A DNA stretch of 64,000 nucleotides from Hymenobacter sedentarius (GCF_001507645.1 NZ_CP013909.1:1860001-1924000); one strand, 5' to 3'; counted from the first letter of the stretch, positions 32,794 through 41,687 are shown. Notes: generated by a model from the sequence alone, not told the origin. Translations and numbers: made by a program.

Positions 32794-33798
32794 GTGCCAG
32801 CCCCAATTCCTGCCGCGCCCATGTACTGCAACCCCGTCCTCGACGAAAACTTCCCGGACCCCACCATCATCCGCGCCGCCGATGGCTGGTACTACGCCTA
32901 CGGCACCCAAACCAAGCGCCACGGCGTCATCCTCAACCTGCAGGTGGCCCGCTCCCGCAACCTAATTAACTGGGAGCACCTGGGCGAGGGGCTGCCCCAC
33001 AAGCCGCGGTGGGCCACCGCCAGCCAGAAAATCTGGGCCCCGCACGTGAGCGAGCACGGCGGCCGCTATTACCTGTACTACTCCACCCGGCCCGACGGCA
33101 CCGATTACTTCAGCCTGGCCCTGGCCGTGGCCGATGCCCCCGCCGGCCCGTTTGTCGACGTTGGCTACCCGTTGCTCCCCGGCCCCGGCTTCACCTGCAT
33201 CGACCCCATGGCGTTCGACGACCCCGCCACCGGCCAGCGGCTGCTCTACTGGGGGTCGGGGTTTGGCCCCATCTGGGTGCGCGAGCTGGCCGACGACCGC
33301 CTCGGTTTCCGGCCGGGCAGTGAGGCGCGGGCCGTGCTTCACCCCACCATTTCCAACGACCCCGACGACTACCACCGCCTCGTGGAAGCCGCCTGGGTGC
33401 ACTACCGCGACGGCTGGTACTACCTGTTTTTTTCGGGTGATAACTGCTGCGGCGTCAACGCCCACTACGCCGTGCTGGTGGCCCGCGCCCGCCACGCCAC
33501 CGGGCCCTTCGAAACCTACGCCACCGCCACCGCCGACCCGCACGCGGCCCTGCTCGCGGCCAACGCCCACTGGCGCGCCCCGGGCCACAACTGCGTGGTG
33601 ACCGATGCCGCCGGGCAGGACTGGCTGGCCTACCACGCCATCGACCCGCGCCAGCCCACCTTCGACGCCATCGACGATTCCGAAGGCTATTCCCGCCGCA
33701 TCCTGCTCCTGGATAGGCTCATCTACGCCAACGGCTGGCCCATGGTGGCCACCAGCTCGCCCTCCTGGCAGCCCCAGCCCGCGCCCGTAGGGCAATAG
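32794..33798 (+). CDS. GH43 arabinanase-like glycoside hydrolase, no signal peptide
   Basis: The 334-residue protein is a single five-bladed propeller of GH43, most like endo-arabinanases. The base Asp lies in ENFPDPTIIRA, the middle Asp in FTCIDPMAFDD and the acid Glu in RLVEAAWVHY; KIWAPHVSEHGGRYYLYYS and PGHNCVVTDAAGQDWLAYHA are also typical. The start is either GTG at 32794 or ATG at 32821 (MYCNPVLDENF); both leave the catalytic domain whole. No signal peptide is visible from either, so it may act in the cytoplasm on imported arabino-oligosaccharides, or the true start lies elsewhere. It is not part of a visible utilisation locus. Confidence 0.88.
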   Translation: MPAPIPAAPMYCNPVLDENFPDPTIIRAADGWYYAYGTQTKRHGVILNLQVARSRNLINWEHLGEGLPHKPRWATASQKIWAPHVSEHGGRYYLYYSTRPDGTDYFSLALAVADAPAGPFVDVGYPLLPGPGFTCIDPMAFDDPATGQRLLYWGSGFGPIWVRELADDRLGFRPGSEARAVLHPTISNDPDDYHRLVEAAWVHYRDGWYYLFFSGDNCCGVNAHYAVLVARARHATGPFETYATATADPHAALLAANAHWRAPGHNCVVTDAAGQDWLAYHAIDPRQPTFDAIDDSEGYSRRILLLDRLIYANGWPMVATSSPSWQPQPAPVGQ

Positions 33799-33960
33799 CT
33801 GGCCATCTTATTAGTTAATGTATGGCAACCCCGGCTCTAAGGTGCTGCGTAGGTGCGCGGTGGCAAGTACACTATATTAATAATACAATATCGTTTCAAC
33901 GGCGCTCCAACTGCCCTGTTTTTCCGTATCTTGGGCAGTATCCGCAGTAGTTTCTTGTCT

Positions 33961-36075
33961 ATGCCGTTTGTAGTACCGTTTCTCCGTTTTGTTAGCCGTC
34001 GCTTGTGGGTGGTGGTACTTGGGCTCGCATTTGCCCAGCCGGTGTTGGGCCAGGCCCTGGTGCCCGAAACCCAGTGCCTGATGCTGCCCATGGAGCCCGC
34101 CGTCCGGGCCCGGCAGGCGGCGCTGGTGGTCGAAGCAGAAGTGCTCGATGCCCAAAGCTTTTGGGATACCGACCACCACCGCTTGTTTACCCGGCACCGC
34201 ATGCGGGTGTTTTCCCTGCTTAAGGGCCAAGTGGCCGATACCACCGGCCTCGTGCTCATCACTGAAGGCGGCCGCCTGGGCTTCGACCAGCAAATCCTCA
34301 CCAACACGCTTAGCCTGGCCGCCGGGCAGCAGGGCGTTTTCTTCCTGACCCGCGCGCCTTGGACCGGCCTGCCCACTACTGCCGGCCGCGCCTGGACGCC
34401 CTATGGCAGCGAGCAGGGCTTCATTGCGTACAACTTGGCCGAGCGCACCGCCACCGAGCCTTTTCGGACGTATCCGGCCCTCGATGCTACCTTCTACAAA
34501 GGCATTACCCAGCTCACCGGGCAGGGGCGCCGGGTATTGCAGCCCAACCCGGCCCTGGCAGCCCCATTACCGGCCACCATGCAGCGTGGCACCTTGGCCC
34601 CCGTCGTTGCCAACTTCGGTCCCCAAATCATCCCCGCTGGCGCCGGGGCTTTGCTTACCATCAACGGAACGGGGTTTGGTAGCGCCCGGGGCAGTGGCTT
34701 TGTGGAGTTCCGCAACGCCGACGACGGCGGGACCACCCGCGTGAAGGCCCGCGACAAAGACTATGTTTCCTGGACGGATACCCGCATTGAGGTGCGCGTG
34801 CCCTCATCGGCCATCGGCGGCAGCCCGGCTGGTTCCGGCACCGTGCGCGTAACCACCAGCGACCAGCAAATCGTGGACAGCGGGGGCACCCTCACCGTCG
34901 TATACGCCCTCACCAATGTGGAAAGCACCACCGGCCTCATTGCCCGGCCCAACCACATTGCCCAGAACGCATCCGGTGGAGTCACCTTTCACTTCGGGCC
35001 CAATTTCGCTTCCAATGCCGCGGCGGCGGCGGCCTGGCAGCGGGCCCTGGCCACCTGGCGCTGCCAAACGGGCATCAACTGGGAAGTAGGCACCCCGGCC
35101 ACGGCCAATACCATTGCCGACGATAACCAGAACGTGGTGGCTTTCGACGCGGGTGCCCAGCTGCCCGCCCTCGTGCTGGGCCGCACCACCAGTTATTACG
35201 CCGGCTGCCAGGTGCCGGGCGGCGAGGTAGTGTTTTGGGTGAAAGAGGTGGACATGCAGTTCGACGATGGTGCCAACTTTCAGTTTGGGCCCGCCTTCGC
35301 CATTGGCGCGCTCGGCCAGATTGACTTTGAGACGGTGGCGGTGCACGAGCTGGGCCATGCGCACCAGTTGGGCCACCTCATCCTGCCCGGCGCGGTGATG
35401 CACTACTCCATTGCCCGGGGCCAGAACACGCGCACCCTCAGCTCCAGCAGCGACATTGCCGGCGGCCGCCAGGTGCTCCGCGTGCGCAGCTTCAAGAGCC
35501 TGGGCTGCAGCAACCAGCCCATGCTGCCGGCTCCCCTCACCAGCTTTAGCGCCAAATACGAAAAGGCCACCGGCGTTACCCTAACCTGGACCACGCGCGA
35601 CGAGTGCTTCCTCAACAACTTCGTGGTGGAGCGCAGCGTGGGCAGCGACACCACTTCTTGGAAGCGGCTGGGCGTAGTGGCTACCCGGCCGGGCGGCCAG
35701 TACCAGTTTTTTGATGCGCAGGTGCCCGGTGGCTTGCTCTACTACCGCCTCCGACTGACCCGGCCCGATGGCTCGCTCGACAACGTGGCCCCCACCTTGC
35801 TCTCCACCGAAGGCACCAGCGCGGCGGTGGTGGTTTTCCCAAACCCTGCCACCGAAGACCAACTGCAAGTGCAGTACCCGGCCACCCTGGAAGGGACCGT
35901 GGTGTTCCGGTTTTACGACAGCGTCGGGCGCCGAATACGCACCACCAGCATCGCTACGGTAGCCGGCCTGAACATCCTGCCCCTGAACATTGCCGGCCTG
36001 AGGCCCGGCTTTTACGTTCTGCGCTGGCGCGATGCCCAGGGCAATACCGGCAGCCGCAAGTTTGTGCGGCAGTAA
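33961..36075 (+). CDS. Secreted metzincin-like protease with IPT/TIG and T9SS sorting domains
   Basis: The 704-residue protein has a signal peptide (about 1-29, ending PVLGQA), an N-terminal region with ETQCLMLPMEPAVRARQAALVVEAEV, and an IPT/TIG domain (about 205-300: GPQIIPAGAGALLTINGTGFG). A zinc protease domain (about 330-500) has HELGHAHQLGH at 462-472 and a Met-turn VMHYS about ten residues later. A type A T9SS sorting domain ends it (about 620-704: VVFPNPATEDQLQV; LRPGFYVLRWRD). The glycine usual at position 8 of the metzincin zinc motif is Gln here. It is probably an extracellular protease with unknown substrate. The ATG at 33961 starts the signal peptide. Confidence 0.85.
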   Translation: MPFVVPFLRFVSRRLWVVVLGLAFAQPVLGQALVPETQCLMLPMEPAVRARQAALVVEAEVLDAQSFWDTDHHRLFTRHRMRVFSLLKGQVADTTGLVLITEGGRLGFDQQILTNTLSLAAGQQGVFFLTRAPWTGLPTTAGRAWTPYGSEQGFIAYNLAERTATEPFRTYPALDATFYKGITQLTGQGRRVLQPNPALAAPLPATMQRGTLAPVVANFGPQIIPAGAGALLTINGTGFGSARGSGFVEFRNADDGGTTRVKARDKDYVSWTDTRIEVRVPSSAIGGSPAGSGTVRVTTSDQQIVDSGGTLTVVYALTNVESTTGLIARPNHIAQNASGGVTFHFGPNFASNAAAAAAWQRALATWRCQTGINWEVGTPATANTIADDNQNVVAFDAGAQLPALVLGRTTSYYAGCQVPGGEVVFWVKEVDMQFDDGANFQFGPAFAIGALGQIDFETVAVHELGHAHQLGHLILPGAVMHYSIARGQNTRTLSSSSDIAGGRQVLRVRSFKSLGCSNQPMLPAPLTSFSAKYEKATGVTLTWTTRDECFLNNFVVERSVGSDTTSWKRLGVVATRPGGQYQFFDAQVPGGLLYYRLRLTRPDGSLDNVAPTLLSTEGTSAAVVVFPNPATEDQLQVQYPATLEGTVVFRFYDSVGRRIRTTSIATVAGLNILPLNIAGLRPGFYVLRWRDAQGNTGSRKFVRQ

Positions 36076-36106
36076 GCCACGGGGCGTTGGGGTTGCTTAG
36101 TAGTGC

Positions 36107-36634
36107 CTAGAGGCTGCGCCCCGTGGGCGTGGCTGCCGCGGCCGCGGCTGGTGCCACGGTATAGCTGGCCAGTTGGGCTGCGTCGAGGTTGCCGTTGAAC
36201 CATTCGTCTTCGATGGTGGCGCCCAGCTTTTTGTAGAAGGCGATGGCGGGCTCGTTCCAGTCCAGCACCTGCCACTTTAGGCGAACGGCGCCGGTAGCGC
36301 GGGCTTCGGCCACCACGGCATCAAACAGCAGCCGGCCAAAGCCGCCGCGCCGCGCCGGCTCGGTTACTACCAGGTCTTCCAGGTACAGCATCCGGCCTTT
36401 CCAGGTCGAATAGGCGGTGTAGAACAAGGCGATGCCGATGATTTCGGTCGCGTTGTTTTCGAGCACGAAAAAGCTGAAAATGGGGGCGGGCCCAAACCCG
36501 TCGCGCTGCATGGCGGCCAGGGTGTTGGTGACGGCGTCCGGGGCGCGCTCGTACTCGGCTAGCTCCTGGATAAGGGCGAGTACCTGGGGCAGGTCGGCTT
36601 CCACGCCGCGGCGCAGCACAATGTTGTTTTCCAT
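36107..36634 (-). CDS. GNAT-family N-acetyltransferase
   Basis: The 175-residue enzyme has the GNAT fold: N-terminal LRRGVEADLPQVLALIQELAE, the acetyl-CoA-binding motif A LEDLVVTEPARRGGFGRLLFD (RRGGFG replaces the usual Q/RxxGxG/A) and motif B WQVLDWNEPAIAFYKKLGA. It resembles the diamine acetyltransferase (SSAT-like) subgroup, suggested by ELAEYERAPDAV and YTAYSTWKGRMLYLEDL. The substrate may be a polyamine or another amine. The ATG at 36634 is preferred over the upstream frame start because it matches the family N terminus. The C-terminal tail is Ala-rich and probably disordered. Confidence 0.88.
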   Translation of the reverse strand: MENNIVLRRGVEADLPQVLALIQELAEYERAPDAVTNTLAAMQRDGFGPAPIFSFFVLENNATEIIGIALFYTAYSTWKGRMLYLEDLVVTEPARRGGFGRLLFDAVVAEARATGAVRLKWQVLDWNEPAIAFYKKLGATIEDEWFNGNLDAAQLASYTVAPAAAAAATPTGRSL

Positions 36635-36798
36635 AAAAAAAGGCGCCGGGTCGGCCGCGCTAAAAAGAAATTGGGCCGCCACCACCTCAGCAGCAACGGC
36701 CCAACAAATCAGGTATCAGGAACAAGTAATCAGCCCTGCCAAACCAATGCCGCTTCTGGTCGAAGCTAGAAGCAGCCCAATTTCGACAAGTGGTTGAT

Positions 36799-37029
36799 TT
36801 ACATCTGCTGCTGCATTTTTTTGATGTCTTCGGTGGCATTCACCGAGTTCAGCTCCCGGTATTGCTCGGGCTGCTTGGCGCCTTTAGTGGTGTCGGGGGC
36901 GGCGGGCAGGGGCGGCAGCGGGGTGGTGGCAATGTCATCGGCGCTTTCGGGCTCCGAAGGGCCGCACGATGGCAAGGTGAAGGAAAGCAAAGCTGCGGCC
37001 AGCAGGCCGGTGAGAAGCGTTTTTTTCAT
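36799..37029 (-). CDS. Small lipoprotein, 76 aa
   Basis: This short protein has a lipoprotein signal (MKKTLLTGLLAAALLSF) with lipobox LPSC and the lipidated Cys at 22. A Pro/Asp-rich linker and a short charged C-terminal helix (YRELNSVNATEDIKKMQQQM) follow. No known domain is visible. It probably sits in the periplasm or outer membrane as a lipid-anchored peptide; function is unknown. It is single, between the acetyltransferase and glycosyltransferase genes. Confidence 0.7.
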   Translation of the reverse strand: MKKTLLTGLLAAALLSFTLPSCGPSEPESADDIATTPLPPLPAAPDTTKGAKQPEQYRELNSVNATEDIKKMQQQM

Positions 37030-37206
37030 GTGTGGGAAAACGAATTTGGGCGCAAGTTACGCACGGAGTGTGGCTTGCGACATGAAGAGTTGGGCTCTTC
37101 GTACGGTGAATTTTGCCCTGCCGTTGGGCTCCTGAGCAAATGGACGGTTGAAGTGGCGGAATGAGTCCTCGCGGCCGCAGTGCGGAGCTCCGCTTCGCCG
37201 TGCTCT

Positions 37207-37214
37207 TACCTTTG
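37207..37214 (+). promoter_or_regulatory. Likely -7 promoter element of the GT2-GT9 unit
   Basis: TACCTTTG matches the Bacteroidota TAnnTTTG element, but no TTG lies at the usual distance upstream. A start of transcription near 37221 would lie downstream of the ATG at 37161, which argues for the GTG at 37248 as the glycosyltransferase start. Confidence 0.4.
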
Positions 37215-37247
37215 CCCGCACTTGGCCGTCTAGTTGGCCTTTTCTGC

Positions 37248-38012
37248 GTGGTTTCCCTTTCCGTCGTCATTATCACCTTCAACGAAGCGGCCAATATTGC
37301 CCGCTGCCTCCAGGCCGTGGGCGACGTGGCCGACGAAGTACTGGTAATAGACTCGTTTTCGACCGACGACACTGTGGAAATCTGCCGGCAGCACGGCGCC
37401 CGCGTCATTCAGCACGCCTTTGCCGGCTACGTGGAGCAGAAAAACTACGCCACCGCCCAGGCCCAGTTCGACCACGTACTGCAGCTCGACGCCGACGAAG
37501 TGCTGACCGAGGAGCTGCGCCAGTCCATCCGGGCAGCCAAGCAGCACTGGCAGCACGCCGCCTACACTCTGGCTCGCCTCACCAACTACTGCGGCCACTG
37601 GGTGCGCCACGGCGGCTGGTACCCCGACCGCAAGCTGCGCCTCTACGACCGCCGCCTGGGCCGCTGGACCGGCCTGCTCCTGCACGAGCGCTACGAAGTG
37701 GCCGCCAGCCATACCACGGGACAGCTCGCTGGCGATGCCCTGCACTACAGCTACCATTCCATTGCGCAGCACGTCAGCCAGCTCAATAAGTTCACCAGCA
37801 TCACGGCCCAGGAACTGGCCCTGCGCGGCAAAACCAACGTCACCCTGTTTCACTTGCTGCTCAAGCCGCTCTGGAAATTCGTGCACAGCTACTTCTTCCG
37901 CCTGGGCTTGCTGGATGGGTTTGCCGGCCTCTGCATTGCGGGCATCTCGGCCTGGGGCGTCTTTCTGAAATTCGCGAAGCTGAAAACCCGCACCGAACGC
38001 GCCGAAGCATGA
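37248..38012 (+). CDS. Family 2 glycosyltransferase (WaaE-like)
   Basis: The 254-residue GT-A enzyme shows the GT2 start LSVVIITFNEAANIARCL, the nucleotide-binding VLVIDSFSTDDTVEICRQ, the DxD-type segment VLQLDADEVLTEEL and LTNYCGHWVRHGGWYPDRK. This pattern is typical of WaaE/KdtX-like beta-glucosyltransferases that decorate the lipopolysaccharide core. A hydrophobic C-terminal stretch (FAGLCIAGISAWGVFL) suggests membrane association. GTG at 37248 is chosen; the in-frame ATG at 37161 precedes the promoter element at 37207 and would add about 29 residues unlike the family. Its stop overlaps the start of the GT9 gene (ATGA), so the two are translationally coupled. Confidence 0.88.
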   Translation: MVSLSVVIITFNEAANIARCLQAVGDVADEVLVIDSFSTDDTVEICRQHGARVIQHAFAGYVEQKNYATAQAQFDHVLQLDADEVLTEELRQSIRAAKQHWQHAAYTLARLTNYCGHWVRHGGWYPDRKLRLYDRRLGRWTGLLLHERYEVAASHTTGQLAGDALHYSYHSIAQHVSQLNKFTSITAQELALRGKTNVTLFHLLLKPLWKFVHSYFFRLGLLDGFAGLCIAGISAWGVFLKFAKLKTRTERAEA

Positions 38013-39052
38013 GCCAGACCTTCCTCGTGTCCCGCACCGACGCCATCGGCGACGTGGTGCTGACCCTGCCGGTAGCGGGCCAGCTAAAGCAGCACTTCCC
38101 GGGCTGCCGGGTGGTGCTTATTGGGCACACCTACACCGCTCCGGTAGCGGCCGCCTGCCCGTGGGTCGATGATTTTCTGAACTTGGATGACTTGCTTCAG
38201 CAGCCAGAGCCCCGGCAGGTAGCCACCCTGCGGGGCTACGCTGCCGCTGCCATCATCCACGTTTTTCCCAACCGCGCCCTGGCCCGGCTGGCGCTCAAGG
38301 CCAAAATCGCCGTGCGCATCGGCACCCGCAACCGTTGGCAACATTGGCTGACCTGCAACCGGCTGGTGGCCCTGAGCCGCCGGCATTCGCCCCTGCACGA
38401 AGCCCAGCTCAACCTCCAGCTGCTCCAGCCCCTGGGCGTGGCCCCCTTGCCCAGCCTCCTCGACGTAGCGAAACTGGTGCAGCTGCGGCCGGTTGAGCCG
38501 CTGCCCGCATCGTTTCGGCAGTTGCTGCAAGCGCGCCAGCCCGGCCAGCTCAACGTCATCCTGCACCCGCGCAGCCGGGGCAGCGCCCGCGAATGGGGTC
38601 TCGACAACTTTGGGCACCTGGCCCAACTGCTGCACCAGGCCGGCCACCGTGTGTTCCTCACCGGCACGGCGGCAGAAGGGGAGGAGCTCCGCGAATGGCG
38701 GCACCAGCACGCGGCCGCCCTCACCGCCGACCTCACCGGCCAGCTCAACTTGCCCCAGTTCATCGCCTTCATTGCTGCCGCCGATGGGCTGGTGGCGGGC
38801 AGCACCGGCCCGTTGCACTTGGCCGCCGCACTGGGCCGGCACGCGCTGGGGCTGTATCCGCCCATTCGGCCTATGCACCCGGGCCGCTGGGGGCCGCTGG
38901 GGCCGCACGCCGGGTTCATGGTCTTCGACAAGCCCACCTGCGACGACTGCCGTACCCAGCCCGCCACCTGTAGCTGCATTCGGGCCATTGAGCCGGTGGC
39001 GGTGGCAGCGCGCGTATTGACGTGGCAACCGTTACTTTTGAAGGATGAATAA
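38009..39052 (+). CDS. Family 9 glycosyltransferase (heptosyltransferase-like)
   Basis: The 347-residue GT-B enzyme starts with the GT9 motif FLVSRTDAIGDVVLTLPV. In the C-terminal half it has VILHPRSRGSAREWGLDNFGHL (nucleotide-sugar site), then ADGLVAGSTGPLHLAAALG and the LYPPIRPMHPGRWGPLG loop. The family transfers heptose or related sugars onto lipopolysaccharide core or lipid A. It overlaps the preceding GT2 gene by 4 bases, which supports a joint role in envelope glycan assembly. A cysteine group near the end (CDDCRTQPATCSC) is common in GT9 proteins of this phylum. The exact sugar cannot be told. Confidence 0.92.
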   Translation: MSQTFLVSRTDAIGDVVLTLPVAGQLKQHFPGCRVVLIGHTYTAPVAAACPWVDDFLNLDDLLQQPEPRQVATLRGYAAAAIIHVFPNRALARLALKAKIAVRIGTRNRWQHWLTCNRLVALSRRHSPLHEAQLNLQLLQPLGVAPLPSLLDVAKLVQLRPVEPLPASFRQLLQARQPGQLNVILHPRSRGSAREWGLDNFGHLAQLLHQAGHRVFLTGTAAEGEELREWRHQHAAALTADLTGQLNLPQFIAFIAAADGLVAGSTGPLHLAAALGRHALGLYPPIRPMHPGRWGPLGPHAGFMVFDKPTCDDCRTQPATCSCIRAIEPVAVAARVLTWQPLLLKDE

Positions 39053-39361
39053 AATGCATTAAGAAACAAACAATAGATATTCTGCTTCATTTGCTTGGTT
39101 GCTGCGGCGTGGCGCGCAACCTACCCGGCGCCGTAATCCGTACATCGGGCAGCGCTGCACGTGCAAAGCGCGGCTCTTTTGGGCGGTTTGCCGGTGGCAG
39201 GCGCCCGGTGGCGGGCAGCCGGCCGGGGTTGCGTAGCAAGGGTAGTGCCGGCGCAAAGCAACCCGGCCAGCCACCGCAGCCGAGTTGCAGTTTGAGCCAA
39301 ATTTGTCCCAATCCCTTATTATTTCGTAGGTTTCGACCCACAATTTCCCCCGCCCACCTGT
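39053..39361. other. Intergenic region before the ECF sigma gene
   Basis: This 309-base spacer holds no convincing gene. Near its end, TTG, a 21-nt spacer and TAGGTTTC (around 39302-39333) form a near-consensus promoter for the downstream sigma factor gene. The GC-rich middle contains only overlapping low-quality frames. Confidence 0.45.
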
Positions 39362-40006
39362 ATGAGCGATTCTCCCGAACGGGTTAAGCTGAGCAAAGAG
39401 GAAAAGGACCGGCGCTTTCAAGCCGAGCTGATGCCTGTGCTCGACCCGCTCTACAACTTTGCCTATCGCCTCACCCTCGACGAGGACGATGCCAACGACC
39501 TGGTTCAGGAAACCTACCTGAAGGCGTACCGCTTTTTTGAGTACTTCGAGCCGGGCACCAACGCCAAGGCCTGGCTTTTTCGCATTCTCAAGAATTCGTT
39601 CATCAACGACTTCCGCAAGAAAAGCAAGCAGCCGGCCAAGGTCGATTACAGCGAGATAGAGGGCTATTACAACCCCGACGACGTAGAGGCCGAGGGTGAA
39701 GTAGGCGCGTCGTCGTCCGATATGCGCCAGCAGTCCGCCCGCGATTTAATCGGCGACGAAGTAGCCAGCGCGCTAAATTCTTTGCCGGTAGATTTTCGCA
39801 CCGTAATCATCCTGTGCGACCTAGAGGGATTTACATATGAGGAAATGGCCAAAGTGCTTGATATTCCGATAGGTACCGTCCGTTCGAGACTGCACCGGGC
39901 CCGCAATTTTCTCAAGGATAAACTAGAGAAATACGCGCAGTCAATGGGATATGGCAATGATGGAATAGACGACGATGCGGAACTAACCGAGCCCGATAAT
40001 AATTAA
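39362..40006 (+). CDS. ECF-type RNA polymerase sigma factor
   Basis: The 214-residue sigma factor has region 2 (about 25-95: PLYNFAYRLTLDEDDANDLV and TNAKAWLFRILKNSFINDFR) and region 4 (about 140-195: LPVDFRTVIILCDLEGFTYE and VLDIPIGTVRSRLHRARNFL). An acidic linker between them (YYNPDDVEAEGEVGASSS) and an acidic tail are typical of this highly conserved Bacteroidota lineage, which resembles SigR/SigW-type stress sigma factors. The gene 78 bases downstream encodes a matching ZAS-type anti-sigma factor. No SusC/FecR partner is present, so this is a general stress-type ECF rather than a glycan sensor. Confidence 0.95.
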   Translation: MSDSPERVKLSKEEKDRRFQAELMPVLDPLYNFAYRLTLDEDDANDLVQETYLKAYRFFEYFEPGTNAKAWLFRILKNSFINDFRKKSKQPAKVDYSEIEGYYNPDDVEAEGEVGASSSDMRQQSARDLIGDEVASALNSLPVDFRTVIILCDLEGFTYEEMAKVLDIPIGTVRSRLHRARNFLKDKLEKYAQSMGYGNDGIDDDAELTEPDNN

Positions 40007-40084
40007 CCTCCCCAGCAAGAGGATGCTACCGCAACCCTGCATTTCATTCCATTGTCACTCACGCTCTTAAACTAATTTTCAATT

Positions 40085-40384
40085 ATGGACCAATCTGCTA
40101 CTACTAAAACCAATACGTCGGCTCCCGTTGCCCTCGCCCCCGACAACGGCCCCGACTGCGAACGCGTGAATACTGTACTAGACCAACTCATCGAAGGCCA
40201 GCCCGTGACGGCGGAAGACGAGGATTACCTCTACGACCACGCCAGCGACTGCTCGCCCTGCTTCGACGACATCAAGAAGCAGCACATCTTCATTAATTTC
40301 CTGAACCAGGGCGTGTCGCGCCGGCCCATTCCGGCCAACCTGCACGATTCAATCTTGGCCCGCGTGCACGCCGAGATGGCCTAA
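40085..40384 (+). CDS. ZAS-type anti-sigma factor (soluble)
   Basis: The 99-residue protein has the zinc-binding anti-sigma motif His52-x3-Cys56-x2-Cys59 (DHASDCSPC), with an additional Cys25 that could complete the site as in RsrA. There is no membrane segment, so it is a soluble anti-sigma factor. Release of the sigma factor on thiol oxidation or zinc loss is known for RsrA and is inferred here. It follows the ECF sigma gene by 78 bases on the same strand and should bind that sigma. The N terminus is low-complexity (Thr/Ala/Pro). Confidence 0.85.
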   Translation: MDQSATTKTNTSAPVALAPDNGPDCERVNTVLDQLIEGQPVTAEDEDYLYDHASDCSPCFDDIKKQHIFINFLNQGVSRRPIPANLHDSILARVHAEMA

Positions 40385-40412
40385 TCCCGGTTGCGGTGGC
40401 TAGCTTTGCGCG

Positions 40413-40997
40413 ATGCAAGGCAAAATCATTGTGTTTTCGGCACCTTCGGGCGCCGGAAAAACCACCATCGTGCATCGGCTTATGGAGCGGCTGCCCGAAC
40501 TAAGCTTTTCCATCTCGGCTTGCACCCGTGACCGCCGCGGTCGCACCGAGGCCAATGGCAAAGACTATTATTTTATTTCCGTGCAGGACTTCCAGGACAA
40601 GATTCGTCACGACGAATTTGTGGAGTGGGAGGAAGTGTACGAAGGTGCCTTCTACGGCACGCTAAAGTCCGAAATTGAGCGCATCTGGGACAGCGGCAAA
40701 CACGCCATCCTCGATGTCGACGTAAAAGGCGGCCTTAGCATCAAAGAGTTTTATAAGGACCGGGCCCTGGCGATTTTCGTCCGCCCCCCGTCCATCGAAG
40801 TCCTTGAGCAGCGCCTGCAGGCCCGTGCCACCGACTCCCAATCCAGCATCTCTTCGCGGGTTTACAAGGCCAATTTCGAGTTGGCGTTTGAGGACCGGTT
40901 CGACGTAACCGTCGTCAACGACGACCTCGACGTCGCCACCGACCAGGCCGAAAAGCTGGTCCGCCAGTTCATTAGCGCCGAGCCCGCCATCGTATGA
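40413..40997 (+). CDS. gmk: Guanylate kinase
   Basis: The 194-residue enzyme phosphorylates GMP to GDP with ATP. The P-loop is APSGAGKTT at 10-18, the GMP-binding segment includes FSISACTRDRRGRTEANGKDYYFIS, and HAILDVDVKGGLSIKEF and IFVRPPSIEVLEQRLQARAT are also typical. Length is normal. It follows the anti-sigma gene after 28 bases and overlaps the nadD start by 4 bases, so the four genes from 39362 to 41578 probably form one unit. Confidence 0.97.
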   Translation: MQGKIIVFSAPSGAGKTTIVHRLMERLPELSFSISACTRDRRGRTEANGKDYYFISVQDFQDKIRHDEFVEWEEVYEGAFYGTLKSEIERIWDSGKHAILDVDVKGGLSIKEFYKDRALAIFVRPPSIEVLEQRLQARATDSQSSISSRVYKANFELAFEDRFDVTVVNDDLDVATDQAEKLVRQFISAEPAIV

Positions 40998-41578
40998 GCG
41001 GCCGGGCGCGGATAGGCTTGTTGTTTGGGTCGTTCAATCCCGTGCACGTCGGCCACCTCATCCTGGCCGAATACTTTGCCACCCGCACCGATTTGGCCGA
41101 AGTCTGGCTGGTGGTCTCCCCGCATAGCCCCTTCAAGGAAGTGGCCGACCTGCTGCCCGATACGGAGCGCCTGCGTCTGGTTGAGCTGGCCCTGGCCGGC
41201 AACCCGCACCTGCGCGCCGAGGACATTGAGTTTAGCCTGCCGCGCCCCAGCTACACCATCGCCACGCTCGATGCCCTGCGCCGGCGCCATCCCTCCCTCG
41301 AGTTTGTGCTGCTGATGGGGGCCGACAACCTTCCAGGCCTGCCGCGCTGGCAGGAATCGGCGCGGTTGCTTTCCGAGGTCGACATTTACATCTACCCGCG
41401 CCCCAATGTTGAGCTACCTGAACTGACGCCTTTTCCCCGCGTTCAGGTGATGGCAGCGCCGCTGCTGGATATCTCAGCCACCTACATCCGCGAAAGCCTG
41501 CGCACCGGCCACAGCATCCGCTACCTAGTGCCCCCGGCCGTTGAGGCGGCCTTGCTGGCTCTGCAAACTTCCGTGTAG
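40994..41578 (+). CDS. nadD: Nicotinate-nucleotide adenylyltransferase
   Basis: The 194-residue enzyme transfers AMP from ATP to nicotinate mononucleotide in NAD synthesis. The nucleotidyltransferase motif GSFNPVHVGH is at 12-21 with the catalytic HxGH (His18, His21), and the ISATYIRESL motif lies near the C terminus. FVLLMGADNLPGLPRWQE is the family signature. The ATG overlaps the gmk stop as ATGA, which implies translational coupling. The pairing gmk-nadD is common in Bacteroidota. Confidence 0.97.
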   Translation: MSGRARIGLLFGSFNPVHVGHLILAEYFATRTDLAEVWLVVSPHSPFKEVADLLPDTERLRLVELALAGNPHLRAEDIEFSLPRPSYTIATLDALRRRHPSLEFVLLMGADNLPGLPRWQESARLLSEVDIYIYPRPNVELPELTPFPRVQVMAAPLLDISATYIRESLRTGHSIRYLVPPAVEAALLALQTSV

Positions 41579-41631
41579 CTCCAGCGCCCTGAAATTGAGC
41601 TGAGCTGATTCCAGCAAAGAGATTATAAATC

Positions 41632-41670
41632 CAAAAAGCCCCGACTGCCTGATGCAGCCGGGGCTTTTTG
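41632..41670. terminator. Bidirectional terminator between nadD and frr
   Basis: CAAAAAGCCCCG pairs with CGGGGCTTTTTG around a short centre (one mismatch inside the longer stem), with A- and T-runs on the two sides. It serves the converging nadD and frr transcripts. Confidence 0.85.
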
Positions 41671-41687
41671 ATTCTTGGCCCACCAAA

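Noticed and set aside
40401..40408. TAGCTTTG just before gmk as a promoter
   Set aside because: It lies only 4 bases before the start codon, has no TTG at the right distance, and gmk is probably cotranscribed with the upstream sigma and anti-sigma genes.
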